DNA from: Reticulitermes lucifugus
Taxonomy: Eukaryota; Arthropoda; Insecta; Blattodea; Rhinotermitidae
NCBI GenBank assembly: GCA_026260175.1
Contig: JAKCWW010000898.1
Location: forward strand, 1 to 64,000
Direction: 5' to 3'
Length of the DNA stretch: 64,000 nt
In this document: positions 33,450 to 45,930 of the stretch, in pieces
Layout of the letters: each line of letters opens with the position of its first letter
Position numbering within the stretch: the stretch's first letter is position 1
The notes under the pieces: model-generated
Seen by the model: only the letters and a program-made list of their open reading frames with translations
The model's database searches: none
What the model was told of the DNA's origin: nothing
Made by a program: the position numbers and the translations under genes

Positions 33450-34510
33450 TCACAAATTACCAAATAGTTATGTTTATGTGTGCAATTTGTTGGAGTATAT
33501 ACCCTATAGGCACCATACATATGAAAGAGTGGGGAAAGGCTCCGCGCTATTTCTGAACTCGGAAATCCACAGAAATTGGTCAGCTTTATGCCCCGGTTGT
33601 TATTCCCAAGAAAACCGCGACAGTAATAGGCACAGAAAGACGGTGGATCTATACATGGCGGTCAAGCTAGTAACAGCGGTCCCGCCGGGAATTCAAACCC
33701 CCGTGGTCCCTCCCGTCCAACGAAAGGACGATTCTGCATTCGGAAAAAAATGTGGATGAAAATGCAAACCAAACGTATGTAAAAGTGTCACGTTAAAAAA
33801 TTACGTCTAATTTGAAGCTTAATGTCTCCTGTAATATGACTCACTGTTGATTGATAAACATATACCAGTCTACACGGCGTCATGTTGCAGAAGACGTAAA
33901 CCTTCATCAGCACCGCGATGAAGACAAGTCCCGCAAATTACGATTAGTCTCTCTATGTCTTCATCTGTCTGTTACGTACCGTACCTTTACGATGTCTTCT
34001 TCTTTAGATATCATAACTGATAATTGAAACCAGGTTGATATTGTGAATTATCAACATACAATAGTAGCACCCAGAAACACAGTAACATTCTGCGAGTTCA
34101 TAGGTAAGTTCACGCAGCCCATTCGCTTACTGTTGTACAATGCAAGCTGATGTTCGGTGGCCCACTGTTAATTACCAGTACTCGCCTGATAAACCGACTG
34201 TTAATACAGCGTAATGGTGATGAAGTCCAACGCCCAAATAACACCCACCCCTCCCTGCTCCATCAACAGCCGTACGTAGGCTATACCGTGCCTGGGTGTG
34301 GAAATGAATATGTGATTGTAAAGCCCAGGTAATGGGACAGTAATACAACAGACTGCGCGAAGGCAAAGTTCATTACTATTCTATAGCGTATTACTGAAGT
34401 CTGCCGGACAGTATATAGCTGGCAACAATGAGCATGCTGATTTCGCGATAACAACCGCCTACGTCACAAGTCAGCCTAAATGTTTCTGACGTTGTATTCT
34501 GGACACTGTT
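33450..34510. other. unannotated stretch
   Basis: A 93-codon frame (33478-33759) has no domain. GGGAATTCAAACCCCCGTGG near 33690 looks like an isolated minus-strand SINE head. Confidence 0.4.
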
Positions 34511-34515
34511 TGATT

Positions 34516-34572
34516 GGAAAGTACAAAGTTTCGGGAAGTGGATCTGTTACCATCATCAGGTTTGAACTTTCC
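34516..34572 (-). ncRNA. hammerhead-ribozyme-like motif with extended stem I (best candidate)
   Basis: On the minus strand, GGAAAGT (34572-34566) and ACTTTCC (34522-34516) pair over 7 bp as stem I. Between them come CTGATGA (34559-34553), a stem II region with GG/CC, GAAAC (34532-34528), then TTT and GTAC. Stem III is AC/GT closed by a 3-nt loop, so this copy could in principle fold within one molecule. Stem II is weak and the extra T after CTGATGA is present. Confidence 0.55.
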
Positions 34573-34579
34573 TACTTCG

Positions 34580-37499
34580 TTGCGTCCGTAAGGAGGAGCT
34601 AATCTCAGTCACTGGACAATGAAGACGTTTCAAACAGAATTGTTATTTACAAGGGTCCAAAGTAAGTGCAACCTTTCTTTATACGCGATGAAGGAAACGT
34701 TCAGTTCCCAAAACGTTGTGCTTAACAGACACCAAGATGATGGAAAATAATAAATAAGGGAACACGTTTACAAAAAAGAAGTTTACTTCATATTTAATCT
34801 TGTGAAGTAAGATCGATCAGCTGTTTCTAATCTTGAAGTACTTGGGTAGACTGTTCTTTATAAGGACATCAATCATCTCTCTATGAATTCAGATTCAAAA
34901 TATCGCAATGTTCCCCCTAAGATCTTGAGATAAGATTGACTTGAGACTTTATTAAGCATAAACACGTTGCTCCAGGTTGAGCATGCAGGACGTGGCCGCC
35001 AGATATGCGAGCACCTGTGAGTCGTGAACGGCCAACAATGGGTGGTATTGTAATGTCGGTGTTGGAAGGGGTAGGAAGCTGGCTTGAGCTACGTCACGGC
35101 CTGAACTGTGAGGGAGAGCTGTATTAATGCATAATACAAAAGCACAATCTCGCATGTGAAAGGTCACGTGACGCCGCGTTCAGTAAGGGGTACAGACACA
35201 GTGATGCACAGCACTGTTGTGGGAACACAATTTCGTTATTTTAGCCAAGTGACATACGCATTAACATACTAGTTCTTTCACATGTCTATATTTTAGATGG
35301 ACTTCAATGAACGTGCGTGGCTACAGAATAAAGTGTCCATCCTCGCTTGATCATTTAAGAAGTGACTGATGTTCAAACCTATGTGGCATCATCTATTTTT
35401 TTTTTAATTATTTACCTTCTGCATTTTGAAGTATGATATTTTATGTGTTCTTTTTCGCTCATTTGCAACATTTTTAAAGGTACTGCACACTGCAAGTTAC
35501 ATGATTAGTGACTTTCTTATTTGCGTCTTACTTACCAAAAGTTATGTTCGTCCTAATCAGTTACTATTTTAAAATAAGTGCTGAAAGGGGGGAGTGTGAG
35601 GGCGAGAGTAACAAACAATACCCACAAATAACCCTATAATTAATATAACGAGGGGAGAAGCACTCACATTGAGAGCACGGACAGGAGAGGTGATACCGGA
35701 GATCGGAGAACCGTAAACAGGGTAGTGCAGGGTTAAAGCTTCTATCCTTCGGGTAAGCCTATGGGTTCTTATGGGTATTAATTTGATGAAGAACCGGGAA
35801 GGACTGTTTCTATCACCATGGAATGAAAGTCACGTCTTTCTATGTATATGCTATGTTACAATAAGATACATATATAACTTTCTCTGGAGTGAAATGTTAC
35901 GCCTCTCTATAATGACCTATCATCTTCCCACTAGTTCACTTAAGGGTCCGAGCCTTCATAACTGATCATTACAAAACACTCACACAGCACGTTACAGCAA
36001 TTATAGAGTCCTACCTTGAAAACAGCTGACCAGCAAGAAGATGAAATTGGCAAGAGCGATAGGCAGTCCTACTCTGTCTTAGTGACGATGCGGCTAATGA
36101 AGTAACAAAGTAACGAAGTACTGAGTGCCAAAATCTGAGGGGTTTTGTACGAATTTCGCCCTCTGTCAGCTAATTCCAAACAGACTGTAGCCTCGGCTCG
36201 CGTATTGTGTTTTTTGGTTCTGCGCATACACAACAATTATGTCCGTACTTCCTTTACCTAAACACTGTCGAAGCAAGCATTCGATAACTTCGCCAGCTTG
36301 AATACAATAATTTATAAATCGGTTGAGCTTGCGTCACCGCAGCGGAAAATAGTTGCTCACAAAACTGTATGAGCTGTTTCAGCAGTCAATTTAACAGCGC
36401 GCATAGTTTGGGAGCGGTACGGCTGAGAGTTCGATGCTGACCGCTGGTACAGGATAATGTACATGCATATTTCCCGTCTTTAATAAACGTATTTGAAGCT
36501 ACACAGCTCTAGAGACTTCTTGCACAGATTTATGTTAATGTGATCTGTGCACTGACCAACATATAATAATGTCACTAAAACTCTCACAGTGTGTAGCTTT
36601 AATATCCCACGCTACTATTTGTCATGAAGCACTGCATTGCTTCTTGTATGTAGCAATATGGAACCTTTCACGTGCTTTTTCACATATAACGCAAGTCCAT
36701 TTTGTCTGCCGGGATGTAAAAGTGTTACAAAGCGCAGATTTTGCGGTGAAAATCATGCATCGCCATGGTCTCATCGCACGACTGGGCGGGTATGTAGTCT
36801 GTTACACTCGTGGTGGTCATGCCATCAGTCGCACAGGACAACAGAGATATGCTCCCAACCTGTCAGGTACACGAGTATCTTGCATCCCCAACCAGAATTT
36901 CTGCACTTGTTTTAAAACCACGAAAGACGGAATGCTAAATTTCTAGGCTGAGGCAACCTCTTCGCAAAGGGAATAAAATCTGGTCCTGAGTGTGCACGAA
37001 CAGTAAAGAAATCGATTTAGGCCTATGTGTGTGGTGCGTGGAAAATATGGGGAGAGTAGTGTAGGCTGTGTTCATGGATTTGAGGTATATTAGTGTACAA
37101 AAAGGATAAGCCTCCAGTTTGCTGAAGATTTTTAACGCTATCGGATTTATTTTGAGGAAATTGTGAGAGAACGGGCGTGTTGTCACTGCGGAATAAGTTG
37201 TTGCAAGTGCTAGTGTCTCCTTTGCGATCACTTGCAAAATTTTGCGGAGATGTGTAGTGGGCTTCTATGTAGTGACGGAAGGTGCATACACACAGCCCAC
37301 ACTACAAACACAGCATGGTCTGAGGATACCCCCCAGTAACACACAGCGCCAACGTGATGATTGTGAACACGAAAGGCGCTACCGATTTCTAAGTCAAATC
37401 AAAAAACGGGCGACTACCTGAAAGAAGTGAATATTGATAACTGTGCTTATGGAATTCACTACAGACAAATTGTAAGGGATGTGAGGTCCTTGAGGTCTT
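34580..37499. other. unannotated stretch
   Basis: Two overlapping plus-strand frames at 36569-36946 (up to 125 codons) read HATICHEALHCFLYVAIW and similar but show no family feature. No other structure was found in about 2.9 kb. Confidence 0.4.
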
Positions 37500-37545
37500 G
37501 GACCCTGAAGATGGAGACAGCTCCTCAAACTTTAGATCGACAGGG
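37500..37545 (+). ncRNA. hammerhead-like motif, family 2
   Basis: CCCTGAAGATGGAG, then ACAG, then CTCCTCAAACTTTAG. CTGAAGA is intact, GGAG/CTCC form stem II, and GAAAC is changed to CAAAC. No convincing stem I was found. Confidence 0.35.
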
Positions 37546-37549
37546 TGTC

Positions 37550-39143
37550 TTATCCGAAAAGAGTTGAAACTTCACCAACATCTCTCTCAGAACATCGTAT
37601 ATCTTATTGTCTATCTTTCTTTGGAGAGCCTCGTTTCAGTTTTGTGCCAATTTCAGTCGTACTGGATCACAGTGACACAGGCAAGGCACGCTAAAATGAA
37701 CTGCTCTGATACAAACTGTGTACTGTGGAAGTGCTGAGAAAGCGGATATGGTGATCTTCAACCTTTTAAGACTCAGCGGTATATATGCCATAAACAGTAA
37801 CATTAAGAAACTTTTCAGCACGCCACACACTTCGTTTATGTGTTTCGTATGATTCCCACAACAAGAGTCCCTTATTTGCCTGAACAGAACTAAACACTGG
37901 CCTCTATATTGGACAGCTGACTGTGTTCCCTGAGGCAAGAACAGAAGTTTCACACATAATGTAGGTAAGTATCAGCGTTCGAAGGATTAAACTTCTTGGC
38001 CTACAGATGTGTTGAAAGTTACGGATAAAAGCCAGTATACGAAGCCACACAATATCCAGTAATATTTTTATTTCATATCATCACCGCCAATTTGTCAGCG
38101 AAAGGCCTAAATAATACAGCGTCGTGTAAGTCTGAAAAATCTCCTTTGTTGTACCAAGCTTATTCCCAGAAAGGCATCTTTTGTGTTCATTTCTATGCAC
38201 ATCGTATTTTATAAGAAAGAAATACTTCACTGATCTAAGAAGTTAGAGAGAAGAAAGTCAGAGAAATAAGTTTAGCAGAAAATGGACTCCTTAGGAACTA
38301 TAAAAGGAGAGAGAAAATAACCATCAAAGTTATATAAAATATTTTCCTTCTACTCATTTCTCAGCTAAAATGATATCGAGATTGACAGTTATGGAGAACC
38401 ATAAAATTCCGAAGCAGAATTATACCTCGATATGAAGTGCGAATCCTTAAAAGCAGTATCTGCAATGTACATTTCCTATTACATTAGACACACAAAATGT
38501 CAGTCACATCTTAGGCCTCCTTACTTACCCCATAAATAACTCTGCAAATCATCTCATTTATTGTTTCGCCATATTCTTCTTATATTTGTCTTATTCAATT
38601 TTAATAATCTACGCTACAATACAACTTCTTACGAAGAAGATATTTCCTAAAAACATTTACTCGTAGAAAAATCATTCGAAGTTCTGTAATTTTAACACCC
38701 ACAATAAATTCTCAATTTGAATGGCACTTACGTACAAGTACACATAATTTCCCTACTAGCATTCAGTTCCGCGTTGCTTGAATGTGCTGTCGTTCCCATT
38801 CCAGGATCAATGTCTGCTGTATTCAACTAATGTTGAGATAAATTTAACCTCACGCAATTTTGTTTCATCTTAAAGGATCGGAAAAATGTGGATTTTCAAT
38901 ATTCAATTAAATATTTCCTTTTTTAACTTCTATATTACCATGACAATCCGTACTACATGAGGAAGATAACCTGACACAGAATATTGATCAGAGTCAAGTT
39001 TTCGTAAAAATGGTACGGGACCTTCAGGTTCCGTAACAGACGGGTATTGCCTGAGTAAAAACCGACTGTTTGTTTATAAAGAAATATTCTACTTAATATA
39101 CTTTTTTACTTGGTTTGTTAGTAATGCTTTATGTCTTTGTAAT
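37550..39143. other. unannotated AT-rich stretch
   Basis: Short frames only, no recognised element. Confidence 0.5.
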
Positions 39144-39430
39144 CAAAGTAAACGTAGAGCTGTCCCTATACACGCCATAAAGGCGTACAGGAGGAGTGGA
39201 GTTATAGCTCCATTCATTCTTAACCTCGGCACTTGATGGGTGTCTGGCCAGCCTCAACTCGGCGCTGTATCCCTCGGGAAATAGTCTGGGGTGTTCACTG
39301 AATAGGAGGCTGTGTGGGCACCAGAACCGGTTTGGATTTTTTGGAAAATGGCTAAATCGGATTCGAATCTCGGACTTTTCAAACTGTAGTAAAGTCAATA
39401 TACCAACTGCGCTATAGCGGCTCCCTTTCT
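39144..39430 (-). mobile_element. SINE-B, tRNA-derived (copy 4)
   Basis: Minus-strand head: GCCGCTATAGCGCAGTTGG (box A-like) and GAGATTCGAATCCGAT (box B-like). The tail has CGCCTTTATGGCGTGTATAG. TTTGTAAT occurs at both edges (39136-39143 and 39431-39438) and may be the target duplication, although 8 bp is short. Confidence 0.8.
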
Positions 39431-40024
39431 TTTGTAATTGCTAATTTTTGTTGTATTTTATACTATCTTTTCACATACTCGTACATGAACTTGGAAGTTT
39501 GTCATGACTAGGTCTACCGCAAAAATACTAAACTCCCTCAATCGCAACATAAGTGCCATCTTGTAACACTGCGAGTCCAGTAGAACACTATCTTACACGA
39601 CGTACAATGTATCATTTAATACTAATTCTTTAAGATATTTGCCAAGGTAGGCTAATGGAAGACGGTATTACAACTGGCTTACAGAACATCACATCAACCA
39701 GATACCAAGAAAACCCGAAATATTCTGTGACAAATTCACATACTTCCTGTCATTACTTAGTAAAAATACAATTCGTAATTTAAGAGCTAAACCGCATAAG
39801 GCTTACAGTGTCTGGAAACTGGGTTTATTTTTCCGAAACTCTAAAGTACGAGCTTGCAAAGAGCGGCATAAGCTACAGCATATTTGCTTAGAAAGTTCTC
39901 ATGACATCAGAACCTAGAGCAATCCGATGACCCTGACAGGGTTTGTTCAGAGCACTGGAAGTTAAAGTTGTTTTCAAATTCCGTGGCTGAAGAAGACAAC
40001 TTCTGTGGCATCGTCTTAATGTAT

Positions 40025-40330
40025 TTTTATAAGCAACTAACTCTATGGAGCGGGAATCTCCTTGACAAGCTACTAGTCACTCAGCTAGTCAAGAAACCCC
40101 TCTCTTTATGTGACCCAGATTTTCACAGCCGTGTTCGCCGCAGCAAGCCACTAATCCCTATTCCGACAAAGATGAATCCAGTCCAGTTCTTTCTTGAACC
40201 GTCTTAATATGATTTTCCCATCCACCCACGCCTTTAAGTTCTCAAGTAATTCCTTTCAGCTCCAACCAATATATTCTGCGCATTTCTCATTTACCTCATG
40301 CAGATTACCTGCTGTGTCTGTTATTTCGTC
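40025..40330 (-). mobile_element. LINE family 2, 3' fragment (copy 4)
   Basis: Plus-strand landmarks CAACTAACTCTATGGAGCGG, CAGCTAGTCAAGAAA and GATGAATCCAGTCCAGTTCT follow the same order as in copies 2, 3 and 5. It is strongly diverged, with no frame. Confidence 0.65.
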
Positions 40331-41478
40331 ACTGCTTTCATGACACCAATAACACACCTCAAAACCGGTAACTATTTAGGTTTGTATTCGGGTGAGATTC
40401 GTTTCGAATGTTGGCTAGATCACGTGCTATACAGCCTGACATTGTTTGTAGTTGCTCTCAACCCCACAAGAAAACTGCCGAAAAGGCATCTCAGTTATTC
40501 ACGAAGACCATCTTCCAAATCCTTTCAGTTTATCATTCACCACACGCATTACCATTAAACGGACAAGTGTGAGATTCTAGCAGCGTCGTTACGTAAACCA
40601 CAAAAATATCCCTCGCAAATATCGCAGGTAATCGCTTTTAATTTTTTTCTCCTTTCTTTTCGCATCTTCATTTATAAATGTATTTACTGCTCCATAAGTC
40701 TCTAAAACTTCCTCCGGTATGAAGTGTTTCCTGGCGACGAAGGTAGACCAGAATGGAGAAACGGAACAACAATAAACCACATCTCATTATAGTGTCCTCG
40801 TTAGCCGCTATTTACAGCCTTTCACACTCAGGACTTAAAATATCCTACACAGTCGGGACTCATTAACATGAAACTAGTTTATACCCCCTGACCTACTTAG
40901 CAAATCCTTCTCTAAATCCCTTGCGTTAAAAGTGTGATATTCTTGTTTGCCATTAAAACTGACCACATTAATCATTACGGTGGTTTTACCTTCCCTAACA
41001 GCTGAACATTTACGATTATAAACCCTGCAGAATTTTTAAAATGTAAATCAGGCAGAAATAAAAATACATGTTCATAGTTGCATAATGTGAATACTATTAA
41101 TAACTCATTTGAACGACTCGTATAATTATGAGCTAAGGCAGTTTCACGCTACATGAAGAACTCCTTACCCACCACCACCCACAGCCGGGCAAAAGTTTCG
41201 TAATTTCAGCACGTAAGTATTGCTTGCGAAATATATTAAATTTGTCATAAACGAGACAGACAACTCTAATAAAGTCACAGCATCTGGAACGAGAAGTGTT
41301 TAAAATTATATACACTATTAACTAAAACCAGACTGTTAGCGGAGGATCATTTACGTCGTAAAATAGAAGACATAAAAACTTCTTATAATACTAAAATAAT
41401 TCAAATTTTGCTTAAAGAATTAGCGTATTTTATGGAATTTCTAGGGCACAGTACGATTACTTTTACTGTTTCAAACGG
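40331..41478. other. unannotated stretch
   Basis: TTTCGAATGTTGG at about 40400 recurs at about 44880, which may mark an old SINE head. No gene is supported. Confidence 0.4.
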
Positions 41479-42042
41479 TATGTTATCACTGGCAGATCCC
41501 GGTGGCCGCGTGGTTTAAGGTGTAATTCTGCGGCCGCTCGATTGCTGGGATCGTTGGTTCGAATGCCGGTAAGGGCATTGATGTTCGTTTTTGTGTTTGT
41601 TGTGAGTTGTGTAGGTAGCGGCTTCTGCGACGAGCTGATCACTCTATCAGAGGAGTCCTACCGGATGTGTATGTCTAAATGTGTGTGATCTATAAACCTC
41701 AACAATAAGGCTACCTAGGCCCGATTTGGGCGGTTCCGCCATACAAAATATGGTAAAGCAATCCCATTACAGGCCTGGACAGGCCCTGAGGGGTCCAGGA
41801 GGTTGAGGCNNNNNNNNNNNNNNNNNNNNNNNNNNNNNNNNNNNNNNNNNNNNNNNNNNNNNNNNNNNNNNNNNNNNNNNNNNNNNNNNNNNNNNNNNNN
41901 NNNNNNNNNNNNNNNNNNNNNNNNNNNNNNNNNNNNNNNNNNNNNNNNNNNNNNNNNNNCGAACCCGCGACGTTCCGGTTTGTAGCGTAGTGCCTCAACC
42001 AACAGCGCCACCGCGTGCCCCCATACAAAATATGTTATCACT
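41479..42042 (+). mobile_element. SINE-A (copy 3), split by a nested SINE-C
   Basis: The 12-bp repeat TATGTTATCACT at 41479-41490 and 42031-42042 is the target duplication of the outer SINE. The head has CAGATCCCGGTGGCCGCGTG and GGTTCGAATGCC (box B-like, about 41554). The body has GAGGAGTCCTACCGGATGTG. It ends with TTCCGCCATACAAAA. The inner SINE-C splits it close to its 3' end. Confidence 0.9.
41753..42020 (-). mobile_element. SINE-C (copy 2), nested, contains a 150-bp N run
   Basis: Flanked by its own 14-bp duplication CCATACAAAATATG at 41739-41752 and 42021-42034. The minus-strand head has GCGGTGGCGCTGTTGGTTGA and CGTCGCGGGTTCG. The tail has TAATGGGATTGCTTTACC. Bases 41810-41959 are undetermined. 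Confidence 0.85.
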
Positions 42043-42256
42043 TAAATTTCCTTACTCTGTGGACAGACAGATGCACGCTCTGGAGATGAAGTAACCAACT
42101 TCAAGACCAAGGATGTGATATGTGATACTGGGCTGCATGGTCTGGGGTATCGAAACCTCAGGGCGCGGTGATATGGTGGGTATGGAACAATGAAGTAATG
42201 ATGATTCGCTCGTGGAAACCAAGGAAACTCGGAGAAGACACTGCGATTGAAACCGA

Positions 42257-42563
42257 GGCTCCACGGTGAGCAGCAGACGTCTAGAGGCTTCGTGGTGAGC
42301 ATCCAGTGACTAAAGGCTTTGTGGTGAGCAGCCAGAGTCTAGAGGCTCCGTGGTGAGCAGCCAGTGTCTGGAGGCTCCGTGGTGAGCAGCCAGAGTCTGG
42401 AGGCTCCGTGGTGAGCAGCCAGTGTCTGGAGGCTCCGTGGTGAGCAGCCAGAGTCTAGAGGCTCCGTGGTGAGTTCCGTGGTAGGCAGCCAGTGTCTAGA
42501 GGATCCGTGGTGAGCAGTCAGAGACTAAAGGCTCCGTGGTGAGCAGCCACTGTCTAGAGGCAA
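42257..42563. repeat. minisatellite, 29-bp unit, about 10.5 copies
   Basis: Units of the form GGCTCCGTGGTGAGCAGCCA plus 9 bp start at 42257, 42286, 42315, 42344, 42373, 42402, 42431, 42460, about 42472 (irregular), 42501 and 42530. AGAGTCT and AGTGTCT variants alternate in the middle units, hinting at a 58-bp higher-order unit. There are no spacers, so it is not a CRISPR array. Confidence 0.95.
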
Positions 42564-42577
42564 GAGGCACCGACCGA

Positions 42578-42714
42578 CTTCACCCCCCAGGATATATCCC
42601 TGTTACTCATTTCTGTTAAGAGGCTCAGTCGAACCCCGGGCCATAGTGCGACCGGAAGGATCAAGTCAATGAAAAATCCCAATGACCCCATCGGCAATCG
42701 AACGCGCGGTCACG
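42578..42714 (-). mobile_element. SINE-C (copy 3, partial)
   Basis: Matches copy 1: GTTACTCATTTCTGTTAAGA, GAAGGATCAAGTCAATGAAA and CGGCAATCGAACGCGC in the same order. The tRNA-like head is truncated, and the 3' end abuts the minisatellite. Confidence 0.75.
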
Positions 42715-42917
42715 CGGAAAAACTAGACATTAATTCTAAATAATTAATTTTGAACTCATATTTTTACTAGTTTATACAAAACCTGTCTTTGTTCAAAAAC
42801 ACATACCAATTTCGGCTTATTTTATCTTATGAAAATTGCAAAGTTGAGATCTCAACTACACAAAACCGACATGAACAATGAATTACTGTAGTTTACATGG
42901 TAACATTTATTTGGAAC

Positions 42918-42974
42918 GCTAATTTATCCTGAAGATGGCTTTTTGTACTTAAGCCGAAACATGTTGCGCATTAA
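42918..42974 (+). ncRNA. hammerhead-ribozyme-like motif, family 1 (intact core)
   Basis: CTGAAGA (42929-42935), TGGCTT, loop, AAGCC, GAAAC (42956-42960), ATGTT. Both conserved segments are intact, stem II is a clean GGCTT/AAGCC, and ACATGT is self-complementary, as needed for a dimeric hammerhead. I see no convincing stem I. Confidence 0.5.
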
Positions 42975-43635
42975 AGTTATATAGTAATATAAAACTTAGC
43001 TGCGCCTGACGACCTTCACCCTTAACTTTCGCTATATCTTCATCATAACGGAATGCCTATCCTAAAGATATTTGTGATATGGATCTAAGTGAAGGGCGTT
43101 CCTTTACATGCTACTGCAAGACTTACAAGTAATGGAATGTGCGTAGATACAAAGTGAAAACCGTAACTCTGATGCCAAAGAAGACTTCGCTTGTTTCTGT
43201 CGTGAGACGCAAAATGCTTGGGAATGACAGCGGGGCTCTCACTTTCAATATGACGGGTCACGTATGAAGGATCGTGTGAGATTTTGTGCGAGCTCTTTCC
43301 TTATTCTGTGGTGCTGACGTCCAAGGCTGGACGCATCATATGAACCACCCCACAAGCACAAGAGAATGAAATATGGAGAAGACTTCAAATATGCCTACAA
43401 CGTCACTCATCACGCAAAATTCCTTCGTCCTCAAAACACCCTCGGATTTCTGGAACCAGATCTCACGAGAATGTCAGAAAGAAAACATTTACATATGAAA
43501 GCGCAAGGAAGGTCTTGGCTCATTACGAGTTGATTTTGGTTGCTATACCGAATGCTTAATCGCGTTACCTTATAACACGTTGCATAAATGATACGTCAGT
43601 CATAAGTAATATAGGGAAACTCTTTTGTATCAACA
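42975..43635. other. unannotated stretch
   Basis: No supported feature. Confidence 0.5.
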
Positions 43636-43895
43636 GACAGTCGGTACAGTGACTAGTCCAAGGGCTGTAAGACCGAGAAATCCTGCTTCGATTCTCGGGA
43701 GACATAAAAGATTTTCTCTTCACCAAAGTGTCTAGACGGACTCTGGGGCTCACAAACCCCCCTGTCCAGTGTTTGCCGAGGTGCTTTTACACACAGGCTA
43801 GAGCCGTGGTTGAGAATGAGTGGAGCTATAACTCTCCTCCCCCATATGCCTTCATGGCACGCACAGAGATAAATATACTTTTACGTGCCTTTTAT
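43636..43895 (+). mobile_element. SINE-B, tRNA-derived (copy 5)
   Basis: The head has GTACAGTGACTAGTCCAAGG (box A-like) and GCTTCGATTCTCGG (box B-like). The tail has GAATGAGTGGAGCTATAACT and GCCTTCATGGCACGCACAG, as in copies 2 and 4. Confidence 0.8.
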
Positions 43896-45764
43896 TGTCG
43901 TCACTTACTCCACAAATAGGCTAAACGAGGACTGTAAATACATCAATTTATTGTTATTATTTTAAAATATGCATTTTCAATTTCGGTCTATTCAGTCATC
44001 TTCGACGTGGTACAATTATGGAGTATAACAGCAGCATATCAACTGCTGTGTACATGTGACGATGGGGTATCTTTAAAGATATCTAGTTTTCAAGACCTTG
44101 AAAACTTTCACGCATTATATTCAAAAACTTTTTCATTGCTGTAAGGTTTACTACGTGTATTCTGTTTTTGTCTAGTGTTTAAAATTTTAAAACCATATTA
44201 ACCCCTTATATATTTATATCTACATGTTATTAAGTTCAATGATTAACACGTTACTCCAGTTTACAGTGTCAGGTCATAAAAATTACCCTGTATATGTAAC
44301 ACCAGCTTTAACATTTAAAACTATGCATTTCAAGCAAAGAGTCCACATGTTTATGGATGTCTTGATTTCAATAATAAACGTCGGTTACGTATCTAAACAG
44401 AATTAATAAATTGGTCTTTATAACTGGGGTTAAATATGTTTTCTGCGGGGTAAGTACTGTATTATTAAACAAACTGCTGTATAGAGGCATGTCATGCCAT
44501 GAAGGGTTTACATATATATTCAGTATTTTTATTTGTAGAAAATATATTCAAAATTATTAGCTTTCGTTTAGTAATGAACAGCGTTTTCAAAATTGTACCC
44601 AAACCGAACCCTTCAAAAACGTACAAATTCTGGCCCATATATTTTTTAACAGTGGTCTATCAACTGTACAATTCATGTAATGTGGAGTGAGATTATGGGA
44701 CCATTATCAGAGTGAAGTGGAAATAGAGGGGGAGGAAGCGGTCGTGGCCTATCTGAAGATAGCATCCCGGCTTTCCCCTATAAGGACTGAGACAATGCAC
44801 AATACTCATGCGAGAATCGAATTCTGGGCCCATGAAATAATGAACACGGTAGCATGCCACTTATATTCTGGAAGGACCGATTTCGAATGTTGGGCTGACT
44901 GAGATATTTGTGGTTGTACAGTTCTTCCAGATGAACTCTGGGAGAGTAGGGATATAATGAAATACACAACGACATCTTTCTTTCCAATCCTGCAAATGTT
45001 ATAGGACGCAATTCAATAAAAATAACTGTTGCAGTCGATATAGCATCATTAAGAAACCTGCAATCCATCCACACCTTCAACACAATGAATGGTAAGAACA
45101 TATTACTACCTTCTGCTTTTCAAATGTTTATCGAAATTCGCGAAAAAAAACAGCACTCCTTACTCGCACTGGAGACGGACTTAACGAATTGAAAATGTTT
45201 GTGGTTTTCCTCATACGCTCCAGAAAAATGTTCCGATAATAACGGCATTAAGAACTTCCATACGCTTTTCAATTAGCTTTTCGGCACGTACTCTCACTTG
45301 ACTTTGCACAGCCACTGGAGTTGAGACAGCACCATTAAGCGTGAATAAAGCAAAACCCAATCAACGACTGAACAGCGTCTGCATCCTGCTACAGAGACGT
45401 AGCTCTTCATGTCGTGGCGTGTCGTGTCACTGATAACTGACACCCTACCTTCATTCACACTGCTCTTGAGGTCTGCCGTCTGGTGCGTCCAATCATTTAA
45501 CGCTCCGAAACCTAATTTGTGTAAAGTGACAGGATGTTTACTATTGTACAGTCACTGGTACACTTATACAGCCCAAATCTCTAAACAATATGTAAAGAAT
45601 CTTTTCTACCTCATAGAAAATTCATGGCTTCTCAATTACAAAGACCAAACGTGGAGTTTTAAAAGACGAAGTAGATATCAAATTCAGCATACCGCCTTTA
45701 TCTGCTACAGGAAACTTTTCGGGCTCATGTATTATTACCATTCTTTATATTCTAAGGAACATCA
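43896..45764. other. unannotated stretch
   Basis: A decayed CGAAGATGACT..AGACCGAAAT (minus, about 43985-44012) resembles the hammerhead motif. Frames of 71-123 codons at 44687-45780 show no domain. TTGTGGTTTTCCTCATACGC near 45200 resembles a SINE-E tail. Confidence 0.4.
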
Positions 45765-45930
45765 GGCGGTAATTGGCTGATCTGTCATAAAGGAGGCCCG
45801 AGTTCGATCCCGACGCAATCCACATGGCAATAGGACAGGTTTTCTCTGAGGATGTCGCTTTTCCAGTATCATCACGCGAATTGTCCATACTCATATTTCA
45901 ATCATCTACCATCCGCCTATTCTTAATTTT
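45765..45930 (+). mobile_element. SINE-E, tRNA-derived
   Basis: GGCGGTAATTGGCTGATCTG is box A-like and GAGTTCGATCCCGACG is box B-like (about 45800). The following GGACAGGTTTTCTCTGAGGA is typical of the body. Confidence 0.6.

Noticed and set aside
36569-36946. 125-codon frame as a gene
   Set aside because: It has no domain, skewed composition, a second overlapping frame of similar length, and no splice or promoter context.
41711-42041. Frames of 105-108 codons near 41.7-42.0 kb
   Set aside because: They are held open only by undetermined bases and lie in SINE sequence.
42257-42563. CRISPR-like regular array
   Set aside because: The 29-bp units are contiguous with no spacers and the sequence is eukaryotic; it is a minisatellite.
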